64,000 nt of DNA, from the NCBI GenBank assembly GCA_009829735.1, contig CM020618.1, positions 16,973,346-17,037,345 on the forward strand, given 5' to 3'. Below the pieces are notes generated by a model that did not search any database, was not told where the DNA came from, and saw only the letters and a list, made by a program, of their open reading frames with translations. Below, one piece after another: positions 1 through 10,357 of this stretch (position 1 is the first letter of the stretch; each line of letters starts with the position of its first letter). The position numbers and the translations under genes were made by a program. This DNA comes from Pyropia yezoensis (taxonomy: Eukaryota > Rhodophyta > Bangiophyceae > Bangiales > Bangiaceae).

Positions 1-553
1 AGCCGGTTGTGGCGGGAGCACTGGGAGGGCCTGCCTGCTCAGGTTTCGCCAGGCGGCGCCCGTGCCTGCCCCTCACGCCGCACTGCCTGCGCTCTCGCCG
101 CACGTGCAGTATCGTGGCTGGGCCGTGGCCGCGCCTGCCGCCTGCAGCAGCCCCCCTCCCAAGTGCACAGAACTCATGCGCGGCCGTCACCCACTGTCTA
201 CCCCCCCCCCTCCACATAAAAGCGGGTGGCACAGCGGATGTAAGTACAGTATGTAAGTACTACGTAGAGAGAGGAAATGAGAATCAACTATTGACACGTG
301 GTGCCCACGTTGCACAATTAGTGTCTGCCCATCCATGGTTTGGATTAATACAGTGAAATATTTAGCTGTATTAATCCGACTATAATTATCCCCTCAGAAC
401 CCTGACTGGTCTGTGCGTTAGGCTTGGGTATCACGTGCCCAAAACCCGCATGTGACGTGAATGTGTGACTGAGACCATCACGGACGATCTGGCTGGTGTC
501 AACAGTTTGCGAAAGTAACTACTTTTGGGACTTGCTGTGCTACGATCGCTGCG
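1..553. other. No gene recognised
   Basis: Short overlapping reading frames only, none with a recognisable domain. The first 220 bases are GC-rich and the rest is of mixed composition. I see no repeat, RNA gene or splice-supported exon here. Confidence 0.4.
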
Positions 554-622
554 GGTCCAGCACGACTTCAACTGATGGTACAGCACGACCTCGATTGATG
601 GTCCAGCACGGCCTCCACAGCG
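554..622 (+). repeat. 23-bp tandem repeat, three units
   Basis: Three consecutive 23-base units start at 554, 577 and 600, each built on GGTCCAGCACGACY followed by a variable half. The third unit runs directly into the left terminus of the TIR element that starts at 620. Seen directly in the sequence. Confidence 0.8.
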
Positions 623-1265
623 CAGCACTGCTTATCGCCTGTCAAAATATTCTTGCTTTTTTGGGAAATTCTCGAGCAAAAACCTGCGTAAAACCTGCAT
701 CGACCCCCCGTCAAGGCATCATAGACACCGCTTTTGCCCCCGCTTCTTGCTTTCTGCCTATGACAGCTCGGGCGATCGGTAGTCGCCACCTCTCTAGGTA
801 TGACCGGAAGCGCACGGGGCAGGAGAGCACTCTCGTGAAGCGCAAAGAAGACCGACCATCGCTACGCTTGGGAGCAATGTTTATACAAACGCGTATAAAA
901 ACCGCGCAATCTCTCGCACTGGTTAAGCAAAAACCTGCGCGACGACAGCTTCGAGGGTCTGCACGGAAAAATCTCTCTGCCTTGCTCAACATCTACAACG
1001 TGAATTCTGACCAATGGAACGCTCCGTCCAGCAAACAGCAGCGCCACCGCTGTTGTCATTGGTTGACAGAACAGCGACAGCGGCCGTCGTGTCGGTCATC
1101 CTTGGGGAGATTCTTTGGCCTCAGCCCATCCCCTCGATCAGAAAAGCAAAATCGTTCTCGAGCTGATCATTTTCGTGCTCGAGCAGGGCAAGAATTTGCA
1201 CAACGAAGCAAGAGATCTGGCCAAAATCGGGCTTGTATCTTGACAGGGGATAAGCAGTGCTGCGC
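620..1265 (-). mobile_element. Non-autonomous TIR element, copy 1 (~646 bp)
   Basis: This block begins GCGCAGCACTGCTTATCG and ends with the reverse complement of GCGCAGCACTGCTTATCC, giving terminal inverted repeats of roughly 28 bases. The whole block matches 3631-4279 and 11876-12508, but in the opposite orientation to both. Internal stretches such as the Leu/Ser/Arg-rich frame read from the complement are shared by all copies, yet no transposase-like protein is encoded, so this is a MITE-type passenger element. No clear target-site duplication is visible at the edges. The superfamily is not assigned. Confidence 0.85.
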
Positions 1266-1850
1266 AGGGGCCTCAAGGTGTCCCTGGCCACCACTACACC
1301 TTGCTGCCATTTCTGCCTTTTCAGAGTGCCACGCCAGCGATGATGACGAGGTCCACCCCTTCCCCGTCAAAGGCTCCGCGATGGCGGGTCTGCCCCTCCT
1401 GCCGGCCAGCCCGCCCGCCTGCGGAGAAGACCCCTTCCGTTGGCTTGCCACCTGGCGGCGTGCGACATGGACGAGCTCGGCTGGTCGGCAGTAAAGGGGC
1501 GCGACCAGGCGTGGAGAGAGACGGATGGCGGCTCTCACCTCTGCTGTCACAGCCGCGCACCCGGTCGTCGCTGCCGCTGCACGGCCACGCCCCCATCACG
1601 ACGACGGCCACCCTGCCTGCGCGCGGGAGTACCCTCCTTCTCCCCCCTCAGTTTCCCCCCACCCCGTTTCGTGGCCGCCCACTCGTCTTGGCCGCCGCGA
1701 CGACCCCGCTGCCCCCCCTTCATACCCCTGCACGCCCCTCCCCCCACACATCACCCGCTGCCGCGCGACCAGCCAGGCGGGAACCCTTCCCCCCCCTCCC
1801 AACACCATGGCGCCTTTTGACTGTCTACCTTGCTGGCCCCGCCGGCGCCA
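1266..1850. other. No gene recognised
   Basis: GC-rich and C-rich sequence between a TIR element and the GGC/GGT repeat. Several frames are open simply because of base composition. None shows a domain or splice-supported structure. Confidence 0.4.
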
Positions 1851-1892
1851 TAGCGATGGCGACGGCGTCGGCGACAGCAGTAGTGGCGGTGG

Positions 1893-1925
<33 letters not shown>

Positions 1926-2190
1926 TGGCGGTGGCGGAGGCGGAGGTGGCTGCGACGTACGTCAACGCGTTGGCGGCACGGAGGGTAGCCACAGCGGTGG
2001 TGGCAGTGGCGGAGGCGGAGGTGGCTGCGACGTTGGCGGCTCGGAGGGTGGCCACAGCGGTGGTGTCGGTGGCGGAGGCGGAGGTGGCTGCGACGTTGGC
2101 GGCACAGAGGGTGGCTACAGCGGCGGCGGCGGCGGTGACTGCAGCGGCGGTAGCGGGTGCAGTGGCGGCGGCGGGGGCGGCTCCAGTGGG
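1851..2190 (+). repeat. Gly/Ser-coding GGC/GGT minisatellite
   Basis: Triplet-like GGC/GGT sequence grades into tandem units of about 63 bases. The anchor TGCGACGT recurs at 1951, 2026 and 2089, each followed by a GGC-rich stretch. One forward frame would read as a Cys-Asp-Val-Gly-Gly repeat, but the frame has no start context or domain, so I treat this as a tandem repeat rather than a gene. Confidence 0.75.
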
Positions 2191-2203
2191 GGTTTTTCTT
2201 GAG

Positions 2204-2224
2204 GGCCCGCGCGCGCGCGCGCGC
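2204..2224. repeat. Alternating CG tract
   Basis: An uninterrupted run of alternating G and C immediately follows the G-rich minisatellite. Such tracts are known to favour Z-DNA under torsional stress; no function is implied here. Confidence 0.7.
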
Positions 2225-2225
2225 T

Positions 2226-3630
2226 CCCGGCGGGCCTCCATGGAGCGGGTGGGGGGGGTGGCGGGGCCGCAGGCGTGCGGCGGCGCGTGTAGCTTCCGGC
2301 CCCGTGAATAACTTGACAGCGCCCTGTCCATTGGCCGAGTGCCCGCATTCGGCAGAGTGCCCCCCGCCAGCGTGGCGCCCGCCATGCCCAGGTGCTCCTC
2401 CCTGCGCCTGCTCCAGTCGCTGCTTCGCCACTGCTGCTGGCGACAGCGCTCGCGGCTATGCCAGCCGGCGTGCAGCAGGAGACGGGTATGCCCCCTGTGA
2501 GCGGCGCCGCAGCCTGGGTGCCCCAACCCCCCCAATAAAGTAGGCTCGCGCCCACCTCCCCCGCCCTTACGGCCACGGTATAGTAGAAGTGATCGCACCT
2601 GCAGGGAAAAAAGCTGCCCCTGCTGGTACTGCCGGTGGGGCAGCAGTGTCCGCAGCGCGCCGTGAGCACCTGTGCCGCTGCTCAGAACTGAGGGGCTGCG
2701 GGTGGTAGGATACCACCAAGCTGCCGCCACCGTCGGCCGCGACGGGGTGTCGCGTGGCCGCCGGCTCTCGCCCAGAGGACCGCTTGGCGCCGGGCGGCGC
2801 TGCGGGTCGCGGGGACACCCAAGGCCGTGGTCGCTGCCTCGCCGCCAACGCCAAGGGGGAACCCAACAGGCGCCAGCGCCGCCCACCTGCGGCCGGGGAA
2901 CAGGACCCCCACACGCCCGGCAGGTCAGCTGGCGGAAAAATTCCAAACGACACCCCTCGCGGGTCGGTGGGCAGGCGCCCACCTGCGGGTCCGATCCGAG
3001 CACCGCGCTGAAGCCAAGGCGCGCATTCCCTAATCAGCCTCGTCCTGGCTGTGCGAGGACCCCTATGCGGCGGAAAACGGTGCCATGGTCTCCCGCCGTC
3101 GGCCAACTGACGCGGGGAGCGGGTGGGTGCATGGCGTGGCCACCATGGCGGCTGCTTCTCGTCCAGAGTCCATGCTCGGGAAGCCTGGCTGCCAGCAGCC
3201 CAAGAAAGGAACCAGCAACGAGGCTGGTGGCGGATTCGGCTGCCCCCGCTGTGTAGTTCCGCTTGGTCGTGGCAGGGTGACGAGGTGGACAAGGGCGGCG
3301 AGGTGGGCGCAGAAAGTCCAGCATCGGGTGCTGAGCATCCCCCAACACAAGCCCGCATCGACGAGGGTCGAGGATGTTCCAACTGGCTGCGTTTAAAGAA
3401 TTGTGGTGTGTTTTATGTGATAAGGGGTTTCGGTGCAAGTCCTAGCGGTTGCCTCTTTTATGTACTCTCTGCTTGTATTTGAATGTGACGCGGGGGCCCG
3501 CATCTCCGGGTATCCGGCCCCTGCTGGGCACCTGTCCCCCACTGGGGATATGAGGTGTGGCGCGATGGCGGAGCCGCCGGCCGTCGACGGTCGGCACGTT
3601 CGTTTGCCCTCGCGCCAGGCCCCGCCGCCT
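2226..3630. other. No gene recognised
   Basis: Open frames up to about 270 codons occur on the minus strand between 2.5 and 3.4 kb, but they overlap in several frames, are low in complexity and match no family I know. I do not call a gene. Confidence 0.4.
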
Positions 3631-4279
3631 GCGCAGCACTGCTTATCCCCTGTCAAGATACAAGCCCGATTTTGGCCAGATCTCTTGCTTCGTTGTGCAA
3701 ATTCTTGCCCTGCTCGAGCACGAAAATGATCAGCTCGAGAACGATTTTGCTTTTCTGATCGAGGGGATGGGCTGAGGCCAAAGAATCTCCCCAAGGATGA
3801 CCGACACGACGGCCGCTGTCGCTGTTCTGTCAACCAATGCCAACAGCGGTGGCGCTGCTGTTTGCTGGATAGAGCGTTCCATTGGTTGGAATTGACGCCG
3901 TAGATGTCGAGCAAGGTGGAGAGATTTTTCCAAGCAGACCCTTGAAAGCTGTCGTCGCGCAGGTTTTTGCTTAACCAGTGCGAGAGATAGCGCGGTTTTT
4001 AAACGCGATTGTATAAACATTGCACCCAAGCGTAGCGATGGTCGGTCGCTTTCTTGCGCTTCACGAGAGAGCTCTCCTGCCCCGTGCGCTTCCGGTCATA
4101 CTAAGGGAGGTGGCGACCACCTATCGCCCGAGCTGTTATAGGCAGAAAGCAAGAAGAGGGGGGAAAGGCGGTGTCTATGATGCCTTGAGGGGGGGTCGAT
4201 GCAGGTTTTATGCAGGTTTTCGCTCGAGAATTTCCCAAAAAAGCAAGAAAATTTTGACAGGCGATAAGCTGTGCTGCGC
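3631..4279 (+). mobile_element. Non-autonomous TIR element, copy 2 (~649 bp)
   Basis: Starts GCGCAGCACTGCTTATCC and ends in the inverted copy of that terminus. It is the reverse complement of copy 1 at 620-1265 over its full length with scattered substitutions, and is in the same orientation as copy 3 at 11876-12508. Copies 1 and 2 thus form a large inverted pair separated by about 2.4 kb. No coding capacity. Confidence 0.85.
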
Positions 4280-4432
4280 TGTGTGGCCAGTGAGACGCAG
4301 TCCAGTGGCCGCGGCGGGGGTGGGCGCTCGGGCTCACGGCTCGTCCCCTTTCGGGGGCCGTTTGATACTTCCACGGACCCGTCCTCGGTGTCCTGTGTAC
4401 GGGCACTCCCATGTAGTACCCTGGGATCTCAA

Positions 4433-4458
4433 CCAAAACGCAAACGTTTGCGTTTTGG
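4433..4458. repeat. Perfect 26-bp palindrome
   Basis: The half-site CCAAAACGCAAAC is followed immediately by its exact reverse complement with no spacer. It lies in unassigned sequence between TIR element copy 2 and the pogo-type element. It could be a dyad binding site or a hairpin; the sequence alone does not say. Confidence 0.85.
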
Positions 4459-4567
4459 GAACGCTGAGAGGCTCTGAGAGCGCAGCGCGCCGCGCGGAGG
4501 AGCCGCGGCTCTCGCTGGCCACCAGCGCGCCACAGGCGTGGGCAGGGTCCACGTGTGGCTCAACAGC

Positions 4568-4618
4568 TATGGCCGATTTCTGAAGAATGATGAGATTGAT
4601 AAGGGGGTTCACAGCAGG
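4568..4618 (+). repeat. Outer inverted-repeat arm, left
   Basis: About 51 bases, beginning TATGGCCGATTTC and ending GGGGTTCACAGCAGG, recur as an imperfect reverse complement at 8797-8847. The pair brackets the pogo-type element on both sides, so the transposon may have landed inside an older TIR element. Confidence 0.7.
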
Positions 4619-5375
4619 TCACTGCAGCATTCCACCGAAGTACCGATGTTTCCCCCCTTCCCATTGGCTGCCGCTAAATCGCGGCAGCAGGTATCGCATA
4701 CGTCTCATCCGATTCGGCGCTCCTCGTCAGACCCCTCTCCGATCGACTTTCCAGGGCTGTGCTCGAGTGACGGATCCCCCCCACAACGGGAAATTAACTG
4801 GCGCAGTATCCGTCTAACACCAGTTTTTCACAAGTGACACCAGTTTTTCACAACTTCCGGTTATATAGAAAACGCACAGTGTTTACATAGCAGAATCGAT
4901 GTGAGCACGGGAAAAAAAAAGCACCAGCTGCGCATCGACTCGCGCCAAAAATAGAAGCGGGCATAAAGGCAAACGTTCGCCGCGCCACGCTCCGCTGAGT
5001 AGAAAAAAGGCGGGTCTCCAAGAGAGAATTACAATCCAAATACCTCGTCTGGGGGCCCGTCTGACTGATCGAGCGGCGCGCCTCGCGCTTCCCGCCGCCG
5101 CATACGCCCACCTCCCCGCCTACTCTCCGTCTTCCCCCCCTCCCCTGGATGCACCGCTCTTCTCCACTACCCTGCAGGGGCAGGGATGGCTCCTCTGCCC
5201 CTCTGCAAAGTTCCGGCCGCGTCAGAGACGCCGCTGCCGCGCTGACGCCTCGCACCAGGCAGGTAACAGGGAGAAGACCTGCCCGGTGCGACTCCCACTG
5301 CCCCCTTCCTGCCTGGTATAAGCACCCCATATCCTCCCTACCTGGCCGCGGACCTTGTCAGTCGGGCACCCGCCG

Positions 5376-5790
5376 CCCCTCCCCTGTTGGGTCGAGGTAC
5401 CCCCTGCTGCGGTCCTCCTGGGTCGGACGGCCGCCCCCCTCCCCTGTTGGGTCGGGGTACCCCATCCCATCCTCCTTGGCTGCGGTCTTTCTCTGTCGGA
5501 CGGCCTCCCCCCTCCCCTGTTGGGTCGGGGTACCCCCCCCCCCTGCCTCCTGGCTGCGGTCCTGCTCTGTCGGACCGCGGCCCCATTCCCCTGTTGGTTC
5601 GGGGTACCCCATCCCCTCCCCCCCTAGCTGCGGCCCTGCTCGGTTGGACCGCCGCCCCCTTCCTCTATTTGGTCGGGGAACCCCATCCTTCGCCCTCTTG
5701 CCGTGCCCCTGCCTGGACGGAGCCCCCTACCCCCACCCTGATTGGTCGGGGCACCTCATCCCGTCCTGCTCCGTTGGCCCTGCTGCTGAG
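5376..5790 (+). repeat. Minisatellite inside the pogo-type element, about six ~60-74-bp units
   Basis: Six diverging units are anchored on CCCCTGTTGGGTCGGGGTAC-like cores and separated by GGCTGCGGTCCT-like linkers. The array sits between the left TIR and the transposase start. It stays open in the transposase frame, so it could be either a leader or a decayed N-terminal extension. Confidence 0.8.
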
Positions 5791-5811
5791 CCCCCGCCGG
5801 TTACCGCAAGG

Positions 5812-7618
5812 ATGGGGAAAGATCACGAGGTCAAGATGGCTGTGTTGGAGCAGGTCAAGGCAGGCGACCTAACGACGGCGGCATTCGCGCGCCGGTTTGG
5901 TATGAGCAACAACAAGGCGCGCTACTTCATCCTCACAGACGGTAACCGTTTGAGGCGTGGACCCCAGCCGTTTTTTTACTGCTGAAGAGGAGCAGGTGTT
6001 GGAAAAGTACATCCGTATTAACGCTGTCATCGGCCGTGGTCTCTCTCGTGACGCCTTCCTGCGAGTGTGCGGAGAATAAGTCTCAACTTTGTACCTCAGG
6101 CGGCAGGAGACTGCGCGGCGGTACTTCCACGGCACCACCACGCCCGGCAGGGGAATCATGACTACATTCCTGAAGCGCTGGCCAGAGTTGCGGGAATACC
6201 GCGCGGGGACGATCGAGGAGGGTCGGGCACGCAACGCTCGTCCCGAGACTGTGGCCCACTGGTACGCCACCCTGTCCCTGATGTACCGTGACCTGCGGAT
6301 TGTGTCGCCGCGTCAGGTATGGAACATGGACGAGACGCACATCAAGGCTCGAGAGTCGGCGGGCAACAGCCGTGCAAGGATCCTGGGACCTGTGGGCATG
6401 ACCAAACCGGAGGTGGTGATGCCCGACTTCGCGTCCGGGGCGGGCGCGTGCACGGTGGCATTTACCGTGTCAGCAGCCGGTACAGTGGCTCCCCATGTTA
6501 TCGTGGTGGAGGGCGCCACCCCGGGTCACGCGTTCGTGCGTGTCACGGACCCGCACGGGAAGGTGTGCACCGTACCCCTGGCTTCGTTTTTGGACGACTC
6601 CGCTGTGGCGTGGCGGCGGACCCCGCCAGGGTTCGACAAAAGCGTGTTCGACGTGTACGCCGAACATATTGCCACCTTTCTGCGGTCGTACTACCCCAAG
6701 GAGGCGAAGCTACGGGCGGTCGACGGGACGAAGGTGCACCTTTCGCCCGGCGGCCTGCTCACGCTTTTGCGCGCGAATGTGCACGTCATCGCTGAACCGT
6801 CCAAGATGTCTCACATTTTGCAGGCTCTTGACACCCCCAGCGCCTTTGGGCGCTACCAGCCGATGGTGCGGTCGCGTGTGCGAGAGCTCGCCCTCGCGTG
6901 CCGTGCCGACGGCCGGCCGTTCACGACTATCGAGTTGGTCAAGTCCATTGGACGCGCGGCGTCGGACGCCCTGACGGTAGACGCCCTGGTGTCGGCGTTC
7001 CGACGGGTGGAAATGTGGCCCCTCGACCCGACTGTTGTCTCCTGGGCGGACCTGTGTAAGGGTGCAGACGAGCCCCTCGCGCCAGATGTGGACATCCCTC
7101 TGTTGGTCTCGAGGCTTGCGCCCGTGGCGCGGAAGGGCATGGCACGACCGGTGGTGCAGAATGGCACGCTGTCTACTGCCGGGCGCGCGACCATCCTCAC
7201 CGCCCCCGAGGTAATTTCTGCCCTCCATAAGATGGACGCAGAAAAGGAGGAGAAGCGCACTGAGGCGGAGGCCAGCAAGCGCGCCCGGGAGGAACGAGCG
7301 GCGGAGAAATCCGCGAAGGACGCGGAGCGGGCGCGTACCAAGCGGGCGCGCATGGAGGACAAGGCCGCACGTGAGAGGCGCGAGATCTGGGCGGTCGTGG
7401 GCGCCGAGGCGGCGAGTGACGCGGGCTGCTGGCTGAGGGCTGTTGGCCACACCCCTCCGTCTGCTGCGAAGGCACGCCGCCACCTTGCAGCCGGCCGCAT
7501 GCGGACACCCATACTGCCGCCACGCGAGGCCTGGAGAGTGGCTGGCCGAGACGCGGCCCAGAAGGCGATGCGTTGGTTTTGCGGGCGGGGGGGGGGGGGC
7601 TCCAGGGACAGAGCGTAA
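5812..7618 (+). pseudogene. pogo/Tigger-type DDE transposase, frame-broken
   Basis: The ATG at 5812 opens a psq/CENPB-type helix-turn-helix region (Lys-Met-Ala-Val-Leu-Glu-Gln motif, then Phe-Gly-Met-Ser). A T-run at 5971-5977 shifts the frame and gives a stop at 5983-5985; the second helix-turn-helix (Glu-Glu-Glu-Gln-Val-Leu-Glu-Lys-Tyr) continues in the neighbouring frame until an in-frame TAA at 6077-6079. From about 6089 the DDE domain is intact: aspartates in WNMDET (codon at 6329), in AVDGTKVHL (6722) and in QALDTPSAF (6830), with 35 residues between the last two. The C-terminus is a Lys/Arg/Glu-rich coiled-coil-like tail. About 600 codons in all, normal for Tigger proteins. The enzyme would cut and paste the surrounding TIR element in the nucleus. 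Confidence 0.85.
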
Positions 7619-8796
7619 CCATCAGGTGTCCACTAGGATGATTTTCTCCACTGGAGTTTAGCATTCTCTCGAGGTTGCTGTCGTGAGGGGGGGGGGGGGG
7701 GGTGGAACGGTCCTGACCGCTGTTTAGAGCCAGGGGGCTGGCCTATTCATCCATGAGCGAGGCCATTTTGCATATAAAATTCAGAGCGGCGCGACACGGG
7801 GGAGCGCAGGAGTGCGCCCGATGTCGAGAGCGGCGGGATGGGGGGGGGGGTGGCGGTGGGGTGTGTGGTGGGGGTGGGTGGGAGGATTGGGTGGATATTG
7901 GTTGGCCCAGCGCTGGAAGGTCCACTGGGACGGAAGGTCACGGGAGAGAGTTCCTCTGTGGGCCGGGTTCGTGGGCGCAGCTTGTGGTGTGGAACACTCG
8001 AGGGAAGCGCTCCCGACAGGTTGCCGATGGAAGAGTGCTGGGAGTGATGGCGACCATTGGGCGGTGGGAGCCGCCCGCACATCCTGCAGTGGGATCAGTG
8101 AAGAGGCGGCGCCGGTCCTCGCAGTCGGCCTCACGGTCTCTGAGAGATCATTGGTCGACGAACGGGATACGAGAGGCCACGAGTGCAAATACAATCAAGT
8201 TTTTTGGGGGTTTCACTGTAAGGGGTCCCTCTGGGGGCTGTTCTGATATAGAAACCGAGTTGTGAAAAACTGGTGTCCCCCCCCACAGGAGGGTACCTTT
8301 CTTTATAAAGAACCACCCATCGCCTGGAGAGACGGACAAGACGGCAGAGCTGCTGAGGTGCTCAGGAGTCAGCTCATATGTTTCTCGAGAAAAAACCAGC
8401 CTCGCAAGCTTCTCTCATTCCCGAGTTGTGAAAAACTGGTGTCAGACGGATACGCTGTGGTGGCCTCCTGGGAGCACGTGACAACAACCCGTACCTGCTG
8501 CGAACCCGTCCGTGCAACTGCAGGCTACTTTGTACTGGCCAATCAGCGCCCTAGAACCGGCCTCATTTCGCGGCACCTGGCCTCGGACCGATGCTGTGAG
8601 CCCCTGACAGCGGTCCTCTGCAAGACTGGGCCGGTCTGTGCAGACGAGAGATTTTTCGGCCGGTCTCACATCAAGGCATCACACGGATGCGACACGGATT
8701 TGCGGTGTTGGATGTGGTTCGGCCAAGGCCGCGGGCACCGCCGGAGAATTCTTGTGGCCCAGAATGCGTGCGCAATTGGCGACTGTTCTGGGAGAT

Positions 8797-8847
8797 CCTG
8801 CTGTGAACCCCCTTACGGAACTGATCATTCTTTGGAAATCGGCCATA
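8797..8847 (-). repeat. Outer inverted-repeat arm, right
   Basis: Imperfect reverse complement of 4568-4618, lying 346 bases outside the right end of the pogo-type element. See the left arm. Confidence 0.7.
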
Positions 8848-9009
8848 CTTCAAGTTACTTACAAGCCCGATTACCAGGCCCCGGAATAGAGTGTTGGCGC
8901 ATCCATCCCGCCAGCGCGGCGTCCCCCTCCCGCGAGCTCCGTGCCACTCTCCCGCCAGTGCGATACAACGATCCCGCCAGCGCCACACCCCCGCCCCCGA
9001 CAGCACGGC

Positions 9010-9525
9010 CGCAGCCGATGCTGACGCCGCCGCGGGCGCTGACTGCCGCGGGGGCTGCTGCTCGCGCCCCTCCCCCCCCCCCGCCTCCGGCCCTGCTGCC
9101 GCCGACGCGGGCGCTCGCTGCCGCGGGGGCTGCTGCTGACGGCTGCCCCCCCCCCCGCCGCCACCGCCGCCGGCGCTGGATGCCGCGGGGGCTGCTCCTG
9201 GCGCCTCCACCCCCCCCCGCCCGCCGCCGCTGCTGCCGCCGCCGCGGGCGCTGGCTGCCGCGGGGGCTGCTGCTGGCGCCCCTCCCCCCCCCCTCCGCCT
9301 CCTGTGCTGACGCCCCCAAGGGCGCTGGCTGCCCCGGGAGCTGCTGCTGGCCGCCCCCCCATCCCGCGCCCCCGCTGCTGCTGCCGCCGCCGAGGGCGCT
9401 GGCTGCCGCGGGGGCCGCTGCTGGCCGCCCCCCCCCCCCCGCGCCGCCGTCCCCTTCGCCGCCGCCGCTGCTGCCGCCGCCGCGGGCGCTGGCTGCCGCG
9501 GGGGCTGCTGCTGGCGCTCTGTAAG
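9010..9525 (+). repeat. GC-rich minisatellite, about seven units of 65-90 bp
   Basis: The core CGCTGGCTGCCGCGGGGGCT recurs with small changes near 9040, 9110, 9175, 9248, 9323, 9398 and 9488, separated by C-runs of variable length. A 420-codon forward frame runs through it as Ala/Gly/Pro repeats, but the frame follows base composition and is not called as a gene. Confidence 0.8.
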
Positions 9526-10357
9526 GATTTCCTCCCTAATCCCATGCCTAATACCTTAGGTATAAAATCTGGGACCTCTCCTTACAGATCCTGCTGAACC
9601 AACTGCTGGCAACATAGATCAACTCCTTGTATTGTGGGGCGTGACGCGGTGTACCTTCCAGACTCAAGATGAGTCAGCCGCTGTCTCACGGTGTCAGCCG
9701 GCCGCACGACAGCAGCCATCGACAGCCCATCATGGCCTGTCGAAAGGCGCCACCGTCAGCACCCATGACGAGTCACATCTGCCACAGCTGGCAACTCCGT
9801 AAGAATGTCCTCGCTGCAGCATTGCAGCGACGTGACTGGCTAGCCGGCTGGCCGATTCGATCGCCTCGATCGAACCGTGCTTACGCGCCTCTCGGACCAT
9901 CGAACCGACTGGCGTCTGGGGCCGGATGGGGCGGCGCACTTGGCGCCGCACGCCGAACTCCTTCGTGGGGCGAACTGGGGCTGCACTCCTTTAGTGCGCA
10001 CGCCCGCCCATGCTTTGTTTTGAGAGCCATGCTTTGATTCTCGGCCGTTTTGTGCCTACCAGCGGCGCGACGGGGAAACGCATGCTTTGGGGCACCTCGG
10101 GTGGGACGCGAGTATAGAGTGCGTGGGTGTCGGCGCCACCGGGGGAGATCGGACGGGCAACGACAGACACAGACCAAAGACGAACTTAACCCTTTGAACC
10201 CCCCTCGATCACCACCGACATCGCGCCGTCCTCTTCTCCAGACCCACCACCGTCACCACCTCCACCCTCTTCCCCGCACCCTGTCTCTCAATCGGCTGGC
10301 ACGGGTCGCTGACACCATCACCAGTACGTTGAGGGCTGCCCAAGTGTGGGTGGTTCC
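9526..10357. other. No gene recognised
   Basis: Unique-looking sequence of moderate GC content. The word CATGCTTT recurs three times between 10010 and 10090. No domain, RNA gene or splice-supported exon is visible. Confidence 0.4.

Larger units (their letters stand above)
4809..8450 (+). mobile_element. pogo/Tigger-type (Tc1/mariner superfamily) DNA transposon, ~3.6 kb
   Basis: Left end TCCGTCTAACACCAG at 4809 and right end in inverted orientation finishing at 8450 form TIRs of about 26 bases. Each end is followed outward by TA (4807-4808 and 8451-8452), the target duplication expected for this superfamily. A second copy of the ACACCAGTTTTTCACAA core lies just inside each end (about 4835-4852, and inverted at about 8262-8280), as subterminal transposase-binding repeats would. 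The element carries one DDE transposase reading frame at 5812-7618, now broken. The ~830 bases after the transposase are low-complexity and non-coding. Confidence 0.85.

Noticed and set aside
496-1494. Plus-strand frame of 332 codons with matching pieces near 3.4-3.9 kb and 12 kb
   Set aside because: The apparent conservation between loci is explained by three copies of the same TIR element. The frame crosses its ends and has no domain.
5376-5790. CRISPR-like regular array
   Set aside because: Units diverge along their whole length and there are no invariant repeats with unique spacers. The host is eukaryotic. It is a minisatellite inside a transposon.
8262-9524. Plus-strand frame of 420 codons
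   Set aside because: Its second half is the GC minisatellite and its first half crosses the right TIR of the pogo-type element. No domain and no natural boundary.
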